Shown: positions 51,326-60,791 of the stretch, piece after piece
How the letters are laid out: every line of letters starts with the position of its first letter
Position numbering within the stretch: the first letter of the stretch is position 1
NCBI GenBank assembly: GCA_003132405.1
Contig: PKXQ01000111.1
Span: 1-64,000, forward strand
Source: Acidobacteriaceae bacterium
GTDB taxonomy: Bacteria > Acidobacteriota > Terriglobia > Terriglobales > Acidobacteriaceae
Length of the DNA stretch: 64,000 nucleotides
Direction of reading: 5' to 3'
Notes under the pieces: generated by a model
What the model was told of the DNA's origin: nothing
The model's input: only the letters and a program-made list of their open reading frames with translations
Database searches by the model: none
Translations under genes and position numbers: made by a program

Positions 51326-52051
51326 CTACACCCGTTTGATTGTCGCGAACCAGGCCGGTGCGCCGTTTTCGTGGAATCTCGTCTGAATCCGGTCCGGTTC
51401 GATGGCGGCGACATTCCATCCGCTGCTGGGGTTAAACGCCGCTCTCAGTTCTTCCTGACTGATGGGGTGCGGGCCAGTTTGGGGACCATCATCACTGAAG
51501 CACAACACATACAGGGTTCCATCGTGTTCGGTCACCGACGCCAGACTCGCCACGTATGCTGGCCGCTCGTCGCCGTTAAAGGTGTGGAACAATCCGCAGT
51601 CCAGTACCGTCTGAAACATGCGCCCCAAACGTCCCAACTGGAAAGCGTCAGCCGCAACGAACTCAACTTCGATCCCACGGTCGTTTGTTCTCTCGCGGGC
51701 CTTCTTTCGGGCGATCGCGAGTGCCGTCTCCGCCACGTCAATGCCCAGAACCGACAATCCCGCCGACGCTCCCAACGACGCGATGTGAAGAGCGTTCTCG
51801 CCGGTGCCGCAGCCCGCATCGAGCACTGCTCCGGCAAATCCGCCTTCGGATGCCAAACGCACGATTGCTGGCTGCGGCTGGCCAATATCCCAGGGTGCAG
51901 GGCCGTTGCAGTAGGACGCATCCCAGGCCAGTCCCGTCATCCGTTCATGACTAGTTGGGTGCCGACCACTGAATGGATCATTATCATTAGCGAGGGTTCT
52001 TGATCGTTCCGACAACTTCGTCCCCTTCCTACGACTGATCTTGCGCTTCAT
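51326..52051 (-). CDS. Class I SAM-dependent methyltransferase
   Basis: From the ATG at 52051 the protein has 241 residues. Motif I is VLDAGCGTGENALHIASLG, followed by VLGIDVAETALAIARKKA and VEFVAADAFQLGRLG, with QTVLDCGLFHTFNGDERPAY after it. This is the small-molecule methyltransferase branch (thiopurine or UbiE-like). The N-terminus is basic and probably disordered. The substrate is unknown. A GTG at 52069 is an alternative start. Confidence 0.88.
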   Translation of the reverse strand: MKRKISRRKGTKLSERSRTLANDNDPFSGRHPTSHERMTGLAWDASYCNGPAPWDIGQPQPAIVRLASEGGFAGAVLDAGCGTGENALHIASLGASAGLSVLGIDVAETALAIARKKARERTNDRGIEVEFVAADAFQLGRLGRMFQTVLDCGLFHTFNGDERPAYVASLASVTEHDGTLYVLCFSDDGPQTGPHPISQEELRAAFNPSSGWNVAAIEPDRIQTRFHENGAPAWFATIKRV

Positions 52052-52158
52052 CCTAGCACGCCGATCCACAGGTCTTGACTATTCCTCACCGATCGCTCTC
52101 TGCCTTGACAGCTCCTGACTATCTTCTTATCGTTGCTATCCGTTATCGTTGACCCATC

Positions 52159-53244
52159 ATGAATATCGTTAAGGCTACGAAGAAGTATGAGGATTGGCTG
52201 CGGCTGCGTATCCGCATCGTGGAACCCGATCTACGCTACAAGCATGAGCAGATGGCGTTGGCTCTTTTTCCGTTTTTTCGCGGAACGTTCTATCGCTGGG
52301 CGCAAGTCTGGCCGGAGGTGTGTGCGGAACTGGAACGCGTGCCGCACATTCTCTCGGTCGGCGATTTGCACGTCGAGAACTTTGGCACCTGGCGCGACAC
52401 CGACGGGCGGTTGGTGTGGGGCGTCAACGATTTTGATGAAGCCTGTCTGTTTCCCTACACCATGGATCTTGTGCGGCTGGCGACAAGCGCATTGCTGGCC
52501 GCGCGCGCAGAGCATCTGACGATGAAGGCGAAAGAATCGGCCGAGGCAATTCTGGAAGGATACGAGCGCGGCATGGAGGAGGGTGGCTTGCCGTTTATCT
52601 TGGGCGAGCGGCACGTGTGGTTGCGGGCGATCGCAGAGAACAAGCTGCGGGATCCCGAAGTCTTCTGGGCGAAAATGGATCGGCTTCCGACGGTGAAGGG
52701 AGAGATACCGGAGAGCGCCCGCGAGGCGATCGAGCATCTTCTGCCGGAGCGTGGAATTCCATATCGCCTCGCACGACGCAGGGCGGGCATGGGCAGCCTG
52801 GGTCGAGTGCGGCTGGTCGCAATCGCGGAATGGAAGGGCGGCCGTATAGCACGAGAAGGGAAGGCACTGACCGCGTCAGCATTGCAATGGCTGTACCCGA
52901 AGCATGTGCCCGCCGAAATTTTGTATCAGGCAATTCTGCGCCGGGCGGTGCGCTGTCTCGATCCTTATGTGCAGTTGCGAGGGCACTGGATCGTGCGGCG
53001 TTTGTCGCCACACTGTTCGCGGGTTGAACTGGAGGCGCTCGGCACCAGCCGTGGGGAGTGCCGGCTGCTGGAGGCGATGGGGCGGGAGACGGCGAATATT
53101 CACGTGGGGACGGAAGAAAAGCGGAAGGCCATCCTGAAGGACGTGCGCGGGCGAAAGGCGAACTGGCTGGTTAACGCGGCCGAGAAGATGGCCGACGCCG
53201 TGGAAAAAGATTGGCGAGTATGGAGGGAGCGCTGGCAGAGCTAG
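52159..53244 (+). CDS. DUF2252 protein
   Basis: This 361-residue protein has the DUF2252 signature: HEQMALALFPFFRGTFYRW, the kinase-like ILSVGDLHVENFGTWRDTDG (Asp-x-His-x-x-Asn) and VNDFDEACLFPYTMDLVRLA. The layout resembles aminoglycoside phosphotransferase-like folds, with a possible catalytic Asp and a metal-binding NDFDE. The biochemical role is not established. It is convergent with the next gene. Confidence 0.85.
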   Translation: MNIVKATKKYEDWLRLRIRIVEPDLRYKHEQMALALFPFFRGTFYRWAQVWPEVCAELERVPHILSVGDLHVENFGTWRDTDGRLVWGVNDFDEACLFPYTMDLVRLATSALLAARAEHLTMKAKESAEAILEGYERGMEEGGLPFILGERHVWLRAIAENKLRDPEVFWAKMDRLPTVKGEIPESAREAIEHLLPERGIPYRLARRRAGMGSLGRVRLVAIAEWKGGRIAREGKALTASALQWLYPKHVPAEILYQAILRRAVRCLDPYVQLRGHWIVRRLSPHCSRVELEALGTSRGECRLLEAMGRETANIHVGTEEKRKAILKDVRGRKANWLVNAAEKMADAVEKDWRVWRERWQS

Positions 53245-53258
53245 ACTCTGCCAGCGCC

Positions 53259-53759
53259 TTATTGGAGCGACAGTCCGTGCGTGGACCGTGGTTGGTCGGA
53301 AAGATGAAATTCGAGGGCATGCGGTTGATTTTCATCCCCGATCATGATCAAGGCGTCGACAATGCATTCCAGGGCAGCGGCAGAGCCTGACCATACTCGC
53401 GAAAACGATTCGCGATGGACGGCCAGCTCGCCGAGCAAGCGACCCACCGCGTCAGCCCCAAGATCGACGTCGGCCAGATTCGGATCGCTGCCGATCGGCA
53501 GCGGTGGGTCGTAGGTAGGGGGAAGCCGAAGACTGGCCTGAGTCAGCCAGTGGCCGATGAGAGTCTTCAAATGCTGCCGGCAGCAAACGCTCCGCATGTC
53601 TTTCTGCGCCGCCAGCGAGGAATGCCAAGTGAGAATCTTGAGGCGGTCGAGCCAGCGGTTTTCCACCACCAGGAACCATCCCTTGTGGCGAAACGTATCG
53701 AGGCCGCAAACGCAACAGGCCGCGCGTTTTGTGATTGGGTAATCCATCAGCTTCCCCAT
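53259..53759 (-). CDS. Conserved hypothetical protein with Cys cluster
   Basis: From the ATG at 53759 the protein has 166 residues. Near the start it has RAACCVCGLDTFRHKGWFLV, then ENRWLDRLKILTWHSSLAAQ and SVCCRQHLKTLIGHWLTQAS. The CxxC...C-x-x-x-H arrangement suggests a zinc site. Residues ~95-166 are less conserved in look. I recall relatives only from Acidobacteria, without function. A longer upstream frame to 53888 is rejected because its translation is not protein-like. Confidence 0.65.
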   Translation of the reverse strand: MGKLMDYPITKRAACCVCGLDTFRHKGWFLVVENRWLDRLKILTWHSSLAAQKDMRSVCCRQHLKTLIGHWLTQASLRLPPTYDPPLPIGSDPNLADVDLGADAVGRLLGELAVHRESFSRVWSGSAAALECIVDALIMIGDENQPHALEFHLSDQPRSTHGLSLQ

Positions 53760-54376
53760 GTCCGTCAATAGCTGTTGGCCGCAGCGCGCATGAGGAAGTT
53801 CGGCCTCGCTCGCTCGGTGAGCGGGACGGTCATCATCCCTTGGTTGGAGTCGAAGCGCAGCGTGAAATGAGTGGCGCAGGCGGCGCACAGTCAGAAATGT
53901 TCTCGACGCCTTACCTTTCGCCGGCTTCCGTCGAAAGCTGTTTGATCAGAGGGATAGGTTTCCGCCAGAAACAGCTTCCCTTCGCGAAGCGAAAGGAAGG
54001 GAACGGCGCAGGTGGGGTTAGCGCATTTTTGCAGCATGGGCTGGGTCCAGTCTTTTCTTTGTGGAGTTTTAGCCAGAGAGCGCTACGAACAGAAGCACGT
54101 GCAAGGCCGAACGGCCGCTGCGGAGATAAGAATTTACTAACCTGCCGTTGCAGCAAGTTAGCTCAGCAAGCTGACTGTCTGGATGATGTCCTAAACGTGG
54201 CGCTGACGGAGAATAGTCACGGCCGACGAATGGCCGTCATTCCCCGTCGAAGCGACGCTGCAGATTCGAAGACCCACGAAGCTACGAGTCGAGCGTAATT
54301 GCGACGTTTGCGAACCGGGCCACTGGCTGTGATGATTGCCCCGATAGTGGCAAGCCCCCATGGATTTCGAGAGGCG
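53760..54376. other. Intergenic region, no supported gene
   Basis: Open frames cross this 617-base stretch on both strands, but their translations are Arg/Ser-rich and look like shadow frames. A small inverted tract (CTTCCCTTCGC and CGAAAGGAAGGG, ~53976-54001) is visible. Confidence 0.5.
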
Positions 54377-54919
54377 CTAGCGCACCATCCAAACCGAGGC
54401 GGCGATGAGCACCCCAGCCGCAGCCATAAACAGCCCGAGGTGCCAATAGATTCGCCGGCCCGAGAGCAGGGTGATGGAGGTGATAACCAGGGCGATCTCC
54501 ATGAAGACTTCGGAGAGATCGAAGCGGTCGGCTTTGCGGTGCGTGACCGCAAAATCCCGCTCGAGTTCGTGCCCTTTGGCCTCGAGCTCCTTCTTCTCGT
54601 CTTTATAGCGATCCGCTTCGCCCCGGGATTTCTCCTGAAACTTGGCCGCGCCTTCAGCGTCCTTGGAGGCGATCACGGCGGCCAGATCGGCGAATAACTC
54701 ATCGGTGTGCAGGCGGATATTCTTGGCCTGATAGTAGGCCCACTGATCCGTCACCTTATTCTGCAAGATGATTTCTTCGGTATGAGTGCGATGGCCGAGC
54801 AGCGATACCGTCGCCACCAGTACCGCCAGCACAGCCATGGTCAGCGTGACCGGTGCAAGATCGGGATGCTCGCGGGCATGTTCGGCGTGTTCCTGCAATT
54901 CGTTGAGTTCTTCGCTCAT
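54377..54919 (-). CDS. DUF4337 domain membrane protein
   Basis: From the ATG at 54919 the protein has 180 residues: a polar N-terminus rich in Glu and His (EELNELQEHAEHAREHPDLA), a helix (PVTLTMAVLAVLVATVSLLG), a long coiled-coil region with TDQWAYYQAKNIRLHTDEL and DRYKDEKKELEAKGHELERD, and two C-terminal helices (IALVITSITLLSGRRI, FMAAAGVLIAASVWMV). This matches DUF4337. Function is unknown. Confidence 0.85.
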   Translation of the reverse strand: MSEELNELQEHAEHAREHPDLAPVTLTMAVLAVLVATVSLLGHRTHTEEIILQNKVTDQWAYYQAKNIRLHTDELFADLAAVIASKDAEGAAKFQEKSRGEADRYKDEKKELEAKGHELERDFAVTHRKADRFDLSEVFMEIALVITSITLLSGRRIYWHLGLFMAAAGVLIAASVWMVR

Positions 54920-55011
54920 ATTATCCGGCTCCGAGTAGTAGGTCACGTTATAGAGTCAGCTTTGCTTCTTGTGATCTTTTTCTTGTGACCTTTGAGGATA
55001 AATCAATCGGC

Positions 55012-55425
55012 CTATTCTCCCATTACTTTAATGATGACCCGCTTGTCGCGCTGCCCGTCGAACTCGGCGTAGAAAATCTGCTGCCACGGGCCGAAGTCGA
55101 GCTTGCCATTGGTGACCGGCACAATGACCTCATGGTGGATGATCAGCGATTTGAGGTGAGCGTCGCCGTTATCTTCGCCGGTCTGGTGGTGCTGGTAATT
55201 CTGCCGGAACGGTGCGAGTGTCTCCAGCCACTGGTCGATGTCTTTGATGAGCCCGCTCTCGTTGTCGTTGACGTAGACTCCCGCGGTGATGTGCATGGCG
55301 GAGACGAGGATCATCCCATCCTTGATTCCAGATTTCTTGAGCGCGCTCTCAACCTGCGGAGTCAGGTGAATGTAAGCGCGCTTGGTTTTCGTGTGCAGAG
55401 TCAGGTATTCTGTGTGGAATTTCAT
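55012..55425 (-). CDS. yjbQ: YjbQ/UPF0047 family protein
   Basis: From the ATG at 55425 the protein has 137 residues. Family motifs are [40 protein letters not shown] and [20 protein letters not shown], with the His residues expected for the metal site. E. coli YjbQ has secondary thiamine-phosphate synthase activity. The physiological role is uncertain. The longer upstream frame is not conserved in style and is left out. Confidence 0.93.
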   Translation of the reverse strand: MKFHTEYLTLHTKTKRAYIHLTPQVESALKKSGIKDGMILVSAMHITAGVYVNDNESGLIKDIDQWLETLAPFRQNYQHHQTGEDNGDAHLKSLIIHHEVIVPVTNGKLDFGPWQQIFYAEFDGQRDKRVIIKVMGE

Positions 55426-55605
55426 GTTTCCAGATTTACCACGGGCAGTCGTTGCAGCGGACAAAAATTTCCCACCGCCGCGGAAAGCTGCTGACGGGAC
55501 GAAACTTATTTCCTGCGGGCGGGTTTGTGAACACGAGTTTCGTATCTTTTGGCGAAGTAGCATCGGCGAAGTGGCATCGGCGAACTAACCTCGGAGGAAT
55601 AGCAA

Positions 55606-55977
55606 ATGAATCTGCGTGACCTATCGACATCCGTCGTGACGAAGTGGTCTCTATTGCTGGTTCTTCTCACCATCACTGCAGTTGCTTCGGCTGGCGGACC
55701 TCCTAAGCAGGAGGAGCACAAATCCGGTGGCAGCAAGCCCGCGTCCCACGCGGCCCCGGCAAAGGGTGGCGGAGGCGGCCACGCAGCGCAAGGCGGACAC
55801 ACAGCGCAAGGCGGCCATACGGCGCAGGGTGGACACACAGCCGAAGGCGGACACGCCGCGCAGGGCGGGCATACCGCGCAAGGTGGCCACACGACCGAAG
55901 GCGGACACACAGCGCAAGGCGGACACACAGCGCAAGGCGGGCATACAGCCCAAGGTGGTCAGGGCGGCCACTTGTGA
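55606..55977 (+). CDS. Exported GGHTAQ-repeat protein (5' part of a possibly broken gene)
   Basis: This 123-residue frame has a signal peptide (KWSLLLVLLTITAVASAGG), a short polar linker, and ten or so tandem GGHTAQ/GGHAAQ/GGHTTE repeats to the end (~60-120). Its TGA overlaps the GTG of the next frame by four bases. The next frame continues with a family that normally follows a signal peptide, so this is probably the N-terminal part of one secreted protein split by a frameshift. The His/Gly repeat could bind metal. This is inference. Confidence 0.6.
   Translation: MNLRDLSTSVVTKWSLLLVLLTITAVASAGGPPKQEEHKSGGSKPASHAAPAKGGGGGHAAQGGHTAQGGHTAQGGHTAEGGHAAQGGHTAQGGHTTEGGHTAQGGHTAQGGHTAQGGQGGHL
55774..55965 (+). 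repeat. 18-bp tandem repeats encoding GGHTAQ
   Basis: Repeated units such as GGCGGACACACAGCGCAA and GGCGGCCATACGGCGCAG, about ten in a row with third-position variation. The sequence differs more than the peptide, which suggests selection on the protein. Confidence 0.8.
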
Positions 55978-56729
55978 TTGCAGCCGAATTGCAGTCGGCC
56001 TATGCGGCCCGTCAAGAGGCAGCGGCCGACGCGGCGGCGAGCTACGGAGACGACGGTGGATATCCTCCATCGGCTTCGGGCTCGACCACCGTAGGAATGA
56101 CTCCCGAGGTCAAACAGGCAATCGCCGACGAGGTGAGCGCGCAGCTGGCCGCGCAGCAAGCGCAGGCGAATCAGGATAGCGGCTCAGGCGGCCAAGCCTC
56201 CGCGCCAGCGTCTTCAGCTCCATCGTCAACTCCCGCAGCCGACGAGGTTCCTCCGGCGCTTGATCCGGCCCGGCGGACCTTTGTCGTCGACAACAATCTC
56301 ACCGTGGTGGCGAATGGCCAGGAGTGCGGACTGACCGGCGGCGACGTCCTCACCCGCCTGACCGATACTCCCGACGCCGACAACACGGTCAACGCGAGCG
56401 TCTCGGCAAGCAAGAAGTCGGACTGCGCCGCCGGGCAAACCGTAGCCGTGAAAGTGGACGACTTACAAGAAATGCAAAACCACTTCGCGGAGCAACTCAA
56501 CAACGGCCTAGGCGAACTGGCGAAGAAACAAGGCACCGATGGCATGCCCAAGGCGCCAGACACCGGCACAACGGCGTCCGACGTACCGCCTCCAGTCACC
56601 CGATACGACGGCCGAAAAAACGCTGCAAGACCAGCAACAGGCAGCCGATCAAGCCGAAGCCGATGCCAAGCAGCAAGCCGCAGCCGCAGGCTCACCCGGC
56701 GGCCAATAGCGCGGCAACAGAAAATATGA
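55974..56729 (+). CDS. Continuation of the secreted protein, with a second frameshift near 56600
   Basis: This frame has MTPEVKQAIADEVSAQLAAQ, DPARRTFVVDNNLTVVANGQ, ECGLTGGDVLTRLTDTPDAD and VAVKVDDLQEMQNHFAEQLN, which I recognise as a family of acidobacterial/proteobacterial exported proteins of unknown role. It has no signal of its own. After ~56590 it turns Arg/Ser-rich. One base later in phase the sequence reads TAEKTLQDQQQAADQAEADA and KQQAAAAGSPGGQ, then TAG at 56707. That final frame is the same as the frame of 55606. So two opposite single-base shifts, near 55975 and 56600, would restore one protein of ~367 residues. Confidence 0.55.
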   Translation: MIAAELQSAYAARQEAAADAAASYGDDGGYPPSASGSTTVGMTPEVKQAIADEVSAQLAAQQAQANQDSGSGGQASAPASSAPSSTPAADEVPPALDPARRTFVVDNNLTVVANGQECGLTGGDVLTRLTDTPDADNTVNASVSASKKSDCAAGQTVAVKVDDLQEMQNHFAEQLNNGLGELAKKQGTDGMPKAPDTGTTASDVPPPVTRYDGRKNAARPATGSRSSRSRCQAASRSRRLTRRPIARQQKI

Positions 56730-56781
56730 TCGCCGTGTTGTCAGCCGGTCGTCCCGGTTCGTAAGAGTAATTGGTAAGGTA

Positions 56782-56814
56782 AAAGGAGCGTCGAAATGAC
56801 GCTCCTTTATTTTT
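56782..56814. terminator. Rho-independent terminator
   Basis: AAAGGAGCGTC (56782-56792) pairs perfectly with GACGCTCCTTT (56798-56808) across a five-base loop and is followed by ATTTTT. The A-run on the other side could allow action in both directions. It ends the GGH-repeat transcription unit. Confidence 0.85.
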
Positions 56815-56940
56815 GCGAAGAAATCGATTGCGATTGCCGCGGGGCCGCCACAGCTGTATCAATCCGGTCGGTATTCTAAAGATATCCGCGCTATACTTCC
56901 CCGTTGATATGGCCCGCGCGCCGGAAAGGATCTAAATCAA

Positions 56941-58302
56941 GTGGCGGCACTTCGAGTCACGAGCCCATTGATTTCAGGCCAGGCGACGAAAAGAAGCGGA
57001 TTAGCCTTTCGTGCGTATCTCGATTTAAAGATCGGAGTGCATCGCGATCTGCTGAATCACATTGACTTGGACAAAGTGATTACGCCACCCGACGACACCA
57101 CCCGGAGTGAGCTGTACGCGGTGATTCAGGAAGTCGTGTCGAATTTGAGGATGCCCTTGGGTGCTCCGGATCTGAGCCCTGCGGAAAAAGAGAGACTAGG
57201 GCTTGAGATCCTCAACGAGTTCTCCCGCCTAGGCCCGCTCGAACCGCTGCTGCAGGATCCCACCATCAGCGACATCCTGGTGAACGGCGCCAAAGAGGTC
57301 TACATCGAGCGAGCTGGCATGCTCGAGGAATCCGTCGTCACATTCAAGGACAATGCACACCTGATGCGCATTATCGACAAGATCGTATCCGCGATCGGCC
57401 GCAGAGTGGACGAATCGTCGCCCATGGTGGACGCGCGTCTCGCCGACGGATCTCGCGTTAACGTGATCATTCCTCCGCTCTCGATCGACGGTCCACATCT
57501 TTCTATTCGGCGCTTCGGACACATCCCGATCGGGGAAAGTGATCTGCTCGCCAGCCAGACGCTGACGCAGCCCATGCTGGAGTTGCTCCGAGGAGCCGTA
57601 AGAGCTCGCCTCAACATCGTCGTGTCCGGCGGGACGGGCGCGGGTAAGACAACGCTTCTGAATGTCCTCTCCGGCTATATCTCCGAGAAGGAGCGGATCG
57701 TCACTATCGAAGACTCGGCTGAATTGCAGCTCAAGCAACGGCACGTAGTTCGGCTGGAATGCCGCCCAGCCAATGCGGAAGGTAAAGGCGCCGTCATGCA
57801 ACGGCAGCTGCTGATCAATAGCCTGCGCATGCGGCCCAATCGCATCATCGTGGGCGAAGTTCGCGCCGAGGAAACGCTCGACATGCTGCAGGCCATGAAT
57901 ACCGGCCACGACGGCTCGATGACCACAGTCCATGCCAATAGTCCTCGCGACGCCGTTGCTCGCCTGGAGACGATGGTCATGATGGGCAATGTGAATTTGC
58001 CCGAAAAAGCCATCCGCAGGCAGATCGTGTCAGCGATTACGCTGCTGCTGCAGGTGGCGCGTTTCAACGACGGCACCCGACGTTTGACGCATGTCACTGA
58101 GATCACCGGAATGGAAGTCGACATAGTCAGCATGCAGGATGTGTTCTTGTTCGAGAAGCAGGGAGTTTCGCCCGAAGGCCGAGTGCTCGGCACGTTCACC
58201 GCTACGGGCATCCGGCCGAGATTTGAGGAGAAACTTAGATCCGCCGGTATTTCGCTGCCAGCAAACTTCTTCGAGCCGACGGTTAATTATCGGCGCGGGT
58301 AG
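56941..58302 (+). CDS. cpaF: CpaF/TadA-type secretion ATPase
   Basis: The 453-residue ATPase of the type II/IV secretion and Tad pilus group has an N-terminal domain (~60-170; [19 protein letters not shown]), Walker A in [37 protein letters not shown], Walker B-like [19 protein letters not shown] and the His box [21 protein letters not shown] start with a GGAAAGGA site. No tadB, tadC, pilin or secretin gene is adjacent. It may serve a pilus encoded elsewhere. It converges with ftsK. Confidence 0.92.
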   Translation: MAALRVTSPLISGQATKRSGLAFRAYLDLKIGVHRDLLNHIDLDKVITPPDDTTRSELYAVIQEVVSNLRMPLGAPDLSPAEKERLGLEILNEFSRLGPLEPLLQDPTISDILVNGAKEVYIERAGMLEESVVTFKDNAHLMRIIDKIVSAIGRRVDESSPMVDARLADGSRVNVIIPPLSIDGPHLSIRRFGHIPIGESDLLASQTLTQPMLELLRGAVRARLNIVVSGGTGAGKTTLLNVLSGYISEKERIVTIEDSAELQLKQRHVVRLECRPANAEGKGAVMQRQLLINSLRMRPNRIIVGEVRAEETLDMLQAMNTGHDGSMTTVHANSPRDAVARLETMVMMGNVNLPEKAIRRQIVSAITLLLQVARFNDGTRRLTHVTEITGMEVDIVSMQDVFLFEKQGVSPEGRVLGTFTATGIRPRFEEKLRSAGISLPANFFEPTVNYRRG

Positions 58303-58331
58303 AGCGGATGGTACAAAACCTAAATCAACTT

Positions 58332-60791
58332 CTACCGCATCGACTCTTCGATTTCGGAGATCCAATCGGGGCGCTTCAACACTTCGCGTGGCTTTGGTCC
58401 ATCGGCCGCTCCGACGATCCCATCGCGTTCCATCAGGTCGATCAGATGCGCAGCGCGCCCGTAGCCAATGCGCAATCGGCGCTGGAGCAGGGAAGTCGAG
58501 GCTTTGCCAAATTCAATCACCAACCGCACTGCATCATTGAAAAGCGGATCATTATCGTCGGCCGAAATTTCTCCCGAATCGCTATCATCTCCAACCGCCG
58601 CTTCGCGATCTTCTTTCGGCGTCTCCAGGAACTTCTCCTGATACTGCGCCTGCCCTTGCGCCTTCCAGAATTCCACCACCGCAGCGATTTCTTTTTCGGT
58701 CACATAAGGAGCATGCAATCGATGCACGCGCGCCGATCCCGAAGGCAGATAAAGCATGTCGCCCTTGCCAAGAAGCGATTCCGCGCCATTCGCATCGAGA
58801 ATGGTGCGCGAGTCGACTTTGGTGGCTACGCGGAACGACACGCGAGCAGGGAAGTTGGCTTTGATCAAGCCTGTGATTACATCGACCGATGGACGCTGCG
58901 TGGCCAGCACTAAGTGAATGCCTACAGCACGCGCCATCTGTGCCAGACGAGTTATCGACTCTTCTACGTTGTTGCCATCAAGCATCATCAAGTCGGCTAA
59001 CTCGTCGATGATGATGACTATCTTCGGAATCGGACCGTCTTCGGGATTCGCTTGCTCGCTGAACAAACTCGGAGTGTCGTCGAACAGCCGATTGTAACTG
59101 TCGATGTTGCGAACGCCCTTCGCAGCCAGCAATTTCAGTCGCCGCTCCATCTCGCGGACCGCATTGCGCAGCGCATTAGCCGCTAGCTTAGGCTCCGTGA
59201 TGATTGGCGTATACAGATGCGGAACACCTTCATAATTCCCTAACTCAAGCCGCTTCGGATCGACTAACACCAGCCTTACTTCATCGGGCGTCGACTTATA
59301 GAGAATCGACATAATCATGGCATTGATAGCCACGCTCTTGCCCGTTCCGGTTGAGCCCGCGATTAGCAGGTGTGGCATGCCGGCTAAGTCGGCGGCCGCG
59401 ATGCGTCCATTGATGTCTTTGCCCATCGCTAAGGTGAGCTTGGATTTGGTGCCGAGGAATTCCTGCGACTCGATATTCTCGCGCAGCCAGATAATCTCGC
59501 GATCGCGGTTTGGCACCTGAATGCCGACCGTGCTTTTGCCAGGCATGCGTTCGACCAGAATGCTTTCCGCACGCAGAGCGAGGCAAAGATCGTCGGTGAG
59601 TCCGATGATCCGGCTGTACTTGATTCCGGCCTCGGGCTTGAACTCGAAGGTAGTCACGACTGGTCCAGGATTGATCTGCGTGACTTGGCCGAGGACGTCG
59701 AACTCGGCGTATTTCGCAGTCAGAACCTGCGCGATGACTTTGAGCTCTTCTTCGTGCACGGCTTGCTGCTCGTCAGGACGATGCAGCAGGCTCGATGGCG
59801 GCAGCTTGTAGCTGCCGGCAATCTTTGGGAGAGTCGTCTTCGCTTTGCGCTCCGAGTCGGCGCGATCGGTGACCTCGACGCCTGCGGCCGACGTCTGCGC
59901 GGAAGGCGCGGAAGCGAAGCCGGTTTCATCTTCATCACTCATGCGTTCAATCCCGGTGCGCGGAGCGGTTGCGGAGCGGACAGCAATCGGCACAATTTCG
60001 GCGTCGGTTGCGTGTTGTGGCGAATCGCTATACGTTGACTCGTTGTGACGCGAATCGCCCCGCGGAGATTCCTGCCGCACATTCTCCGCGCGCTGGCGCG
60101 CAGGCACGAGTTGCGTCGTAACGACTGGCTTCTCGGCGCGGCGCTTTTCCAGTTCCTTCTGTTGACGCTTGCGCTCGCGCTCGTCCTGCCAGTCTTTGAA
60201 ACGCTCTTTTAGCGCCACGACAAAGGCGAAGCGCGTGGGCGCCCAGAGTTCAATCGCCGAGAATGAGAACGCGGTTGTGAGATAGAGCGCAACGGCCAGA
60301 ACTGTCGTGCAGACAATGTAGGCGCCCGCGACGTTCAAGTAGCGGATTAAGACGTCTCCGACGATGCGGCCGACGAGACCTTCGATGGGGATCGAGCCCA
60401 TCCAGCGCAGATGGCCAGGAAGAATGGCGAGCAGCGCGGGCACGAAGAGCAGCAGCCAGATGGCGCCTAGCGTTTTTGCGATGGGAGTCTGCACCGCACG
60501 CGAGCGGAACCAGCGCGCTCCCAGCATCACCATGAAGACGGGCAGCAGAAATGAGCCGACGCCCCAGAATTGCAAGACGAGGTCGGAGAGATAGGCCCCG
60601 AGGATGCCGATCCAGTTGCGGGCCGCGTGCGAGCCGGTGAGGATAGAGGCGCTGTTGGGCGACGGATCGAGCGGCGAATAAGACGCGAGCGCGAGGAAAA
60701 GGAGGAGCGCGGAGACGCACAGCAGGAATCCGATGAGCTCGTTCAGACGCCGGTTCCTGGTGGGCGAAAAAATCTTCGAGAAAAATGTCAT
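58332..60791 (-). CDS. ftsK: DNA translocase FtsK/SpoIIIE
   Basis: From the ATG at 60791 the protein has 819 residues: four or five membrane helices (~15-180), a charged linker (~185-320), and the motor domain with Walker A LIAGSTGTGKSVAINAMIM and Walker B KIVIIIDELADLMMLDGNN. The C-terminal gamma winged helix is GKASTSLLQRRLRIGYGRAA followed by LIDLMERDGIVG, which reads KOPS-like DNA sites. It clears chromosome ends from the septum and activates dimer resolution. Confidence 0.96.
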   Translation of the reverse strand: MTFFSKIFSPTRNRRLNELIGFLLCVSALLLFLALASYSPLDPSPNSASILTGSHAARNWIGILGAYLSDLVLQFWGVGSFLLPVFMVMLGARWFRSRAVQTPIAKTLGAIWLLLFVPALLAILPGHLRWMGSIPIEGLVGRIVGDVLIRYLNVAGAYIVCTTVLAVALYLTTAFSFSAIELWAPTRFAFVVALKERFKDWQDERERKRQQKELEKRRAEKPVVTTQLVPARQRAENVRQESPRGDSRHNESTYSDSPQHATDAEIVPIAVRSATAPRTGIERMSDEDETGFASAPSAQTSAAGVEVTDRADSERKAKTTLPKIAGSYKLPPSSLLHRPDEQQAVHEEELKVIAQVLTAKYAEFDVLGQVTQINPGPVVTTFEFKPEAGIKYSRIIGLTDDLCLALRAESILVERMPGKSTVGIQVPNRDREIIWLRENIESQEFLGTKSKLTLAMGKDINGRIAAADLAGMPHLLIAGSTGTGKSVAINAMIMSILYKSTPDEVRLVLVDPKRLELGNYEGVPHLYTPIITEPKLAANALRNAVREMERRLKLLAAKGVRNIDSYNRLFDDTPSLFSEQANPEDGPIPKIVIIIDELADLMMLDGNNVEESITRLAQMARAVGIHLVLATQRPSVDVITGLIKANFPARVSFRVATKVDSRTILDANGAESLLGKGDMLYLPSGSARVHRLHAPYVTEKEIAAVVEFWKAQGQAQYQEKFLETPKEDREAAVGDDSDSGEISADDNDPLFNDAVRLVIEFGKASTSLLQRRLRIGYGRAAHLIDLMERDGIVGAADGPKPREVLKRPDWISEIEESMR

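Noticed and set aside
53735..54298. 187-codon plus-strand frame in the 53.8-54.4 kb gap
   Set aside because: It overlaps the 5' end of the conserved Cys protein on the other strand, and its translation lacks any domain-like segment.
55774..55965. Regular ~18-bp repeats that could be taken for a CRISPR array
   Set aside because: Units are contiguous without spacers and encode GGHTAQ in frame after a signal peptide, so this is a protein repeat.
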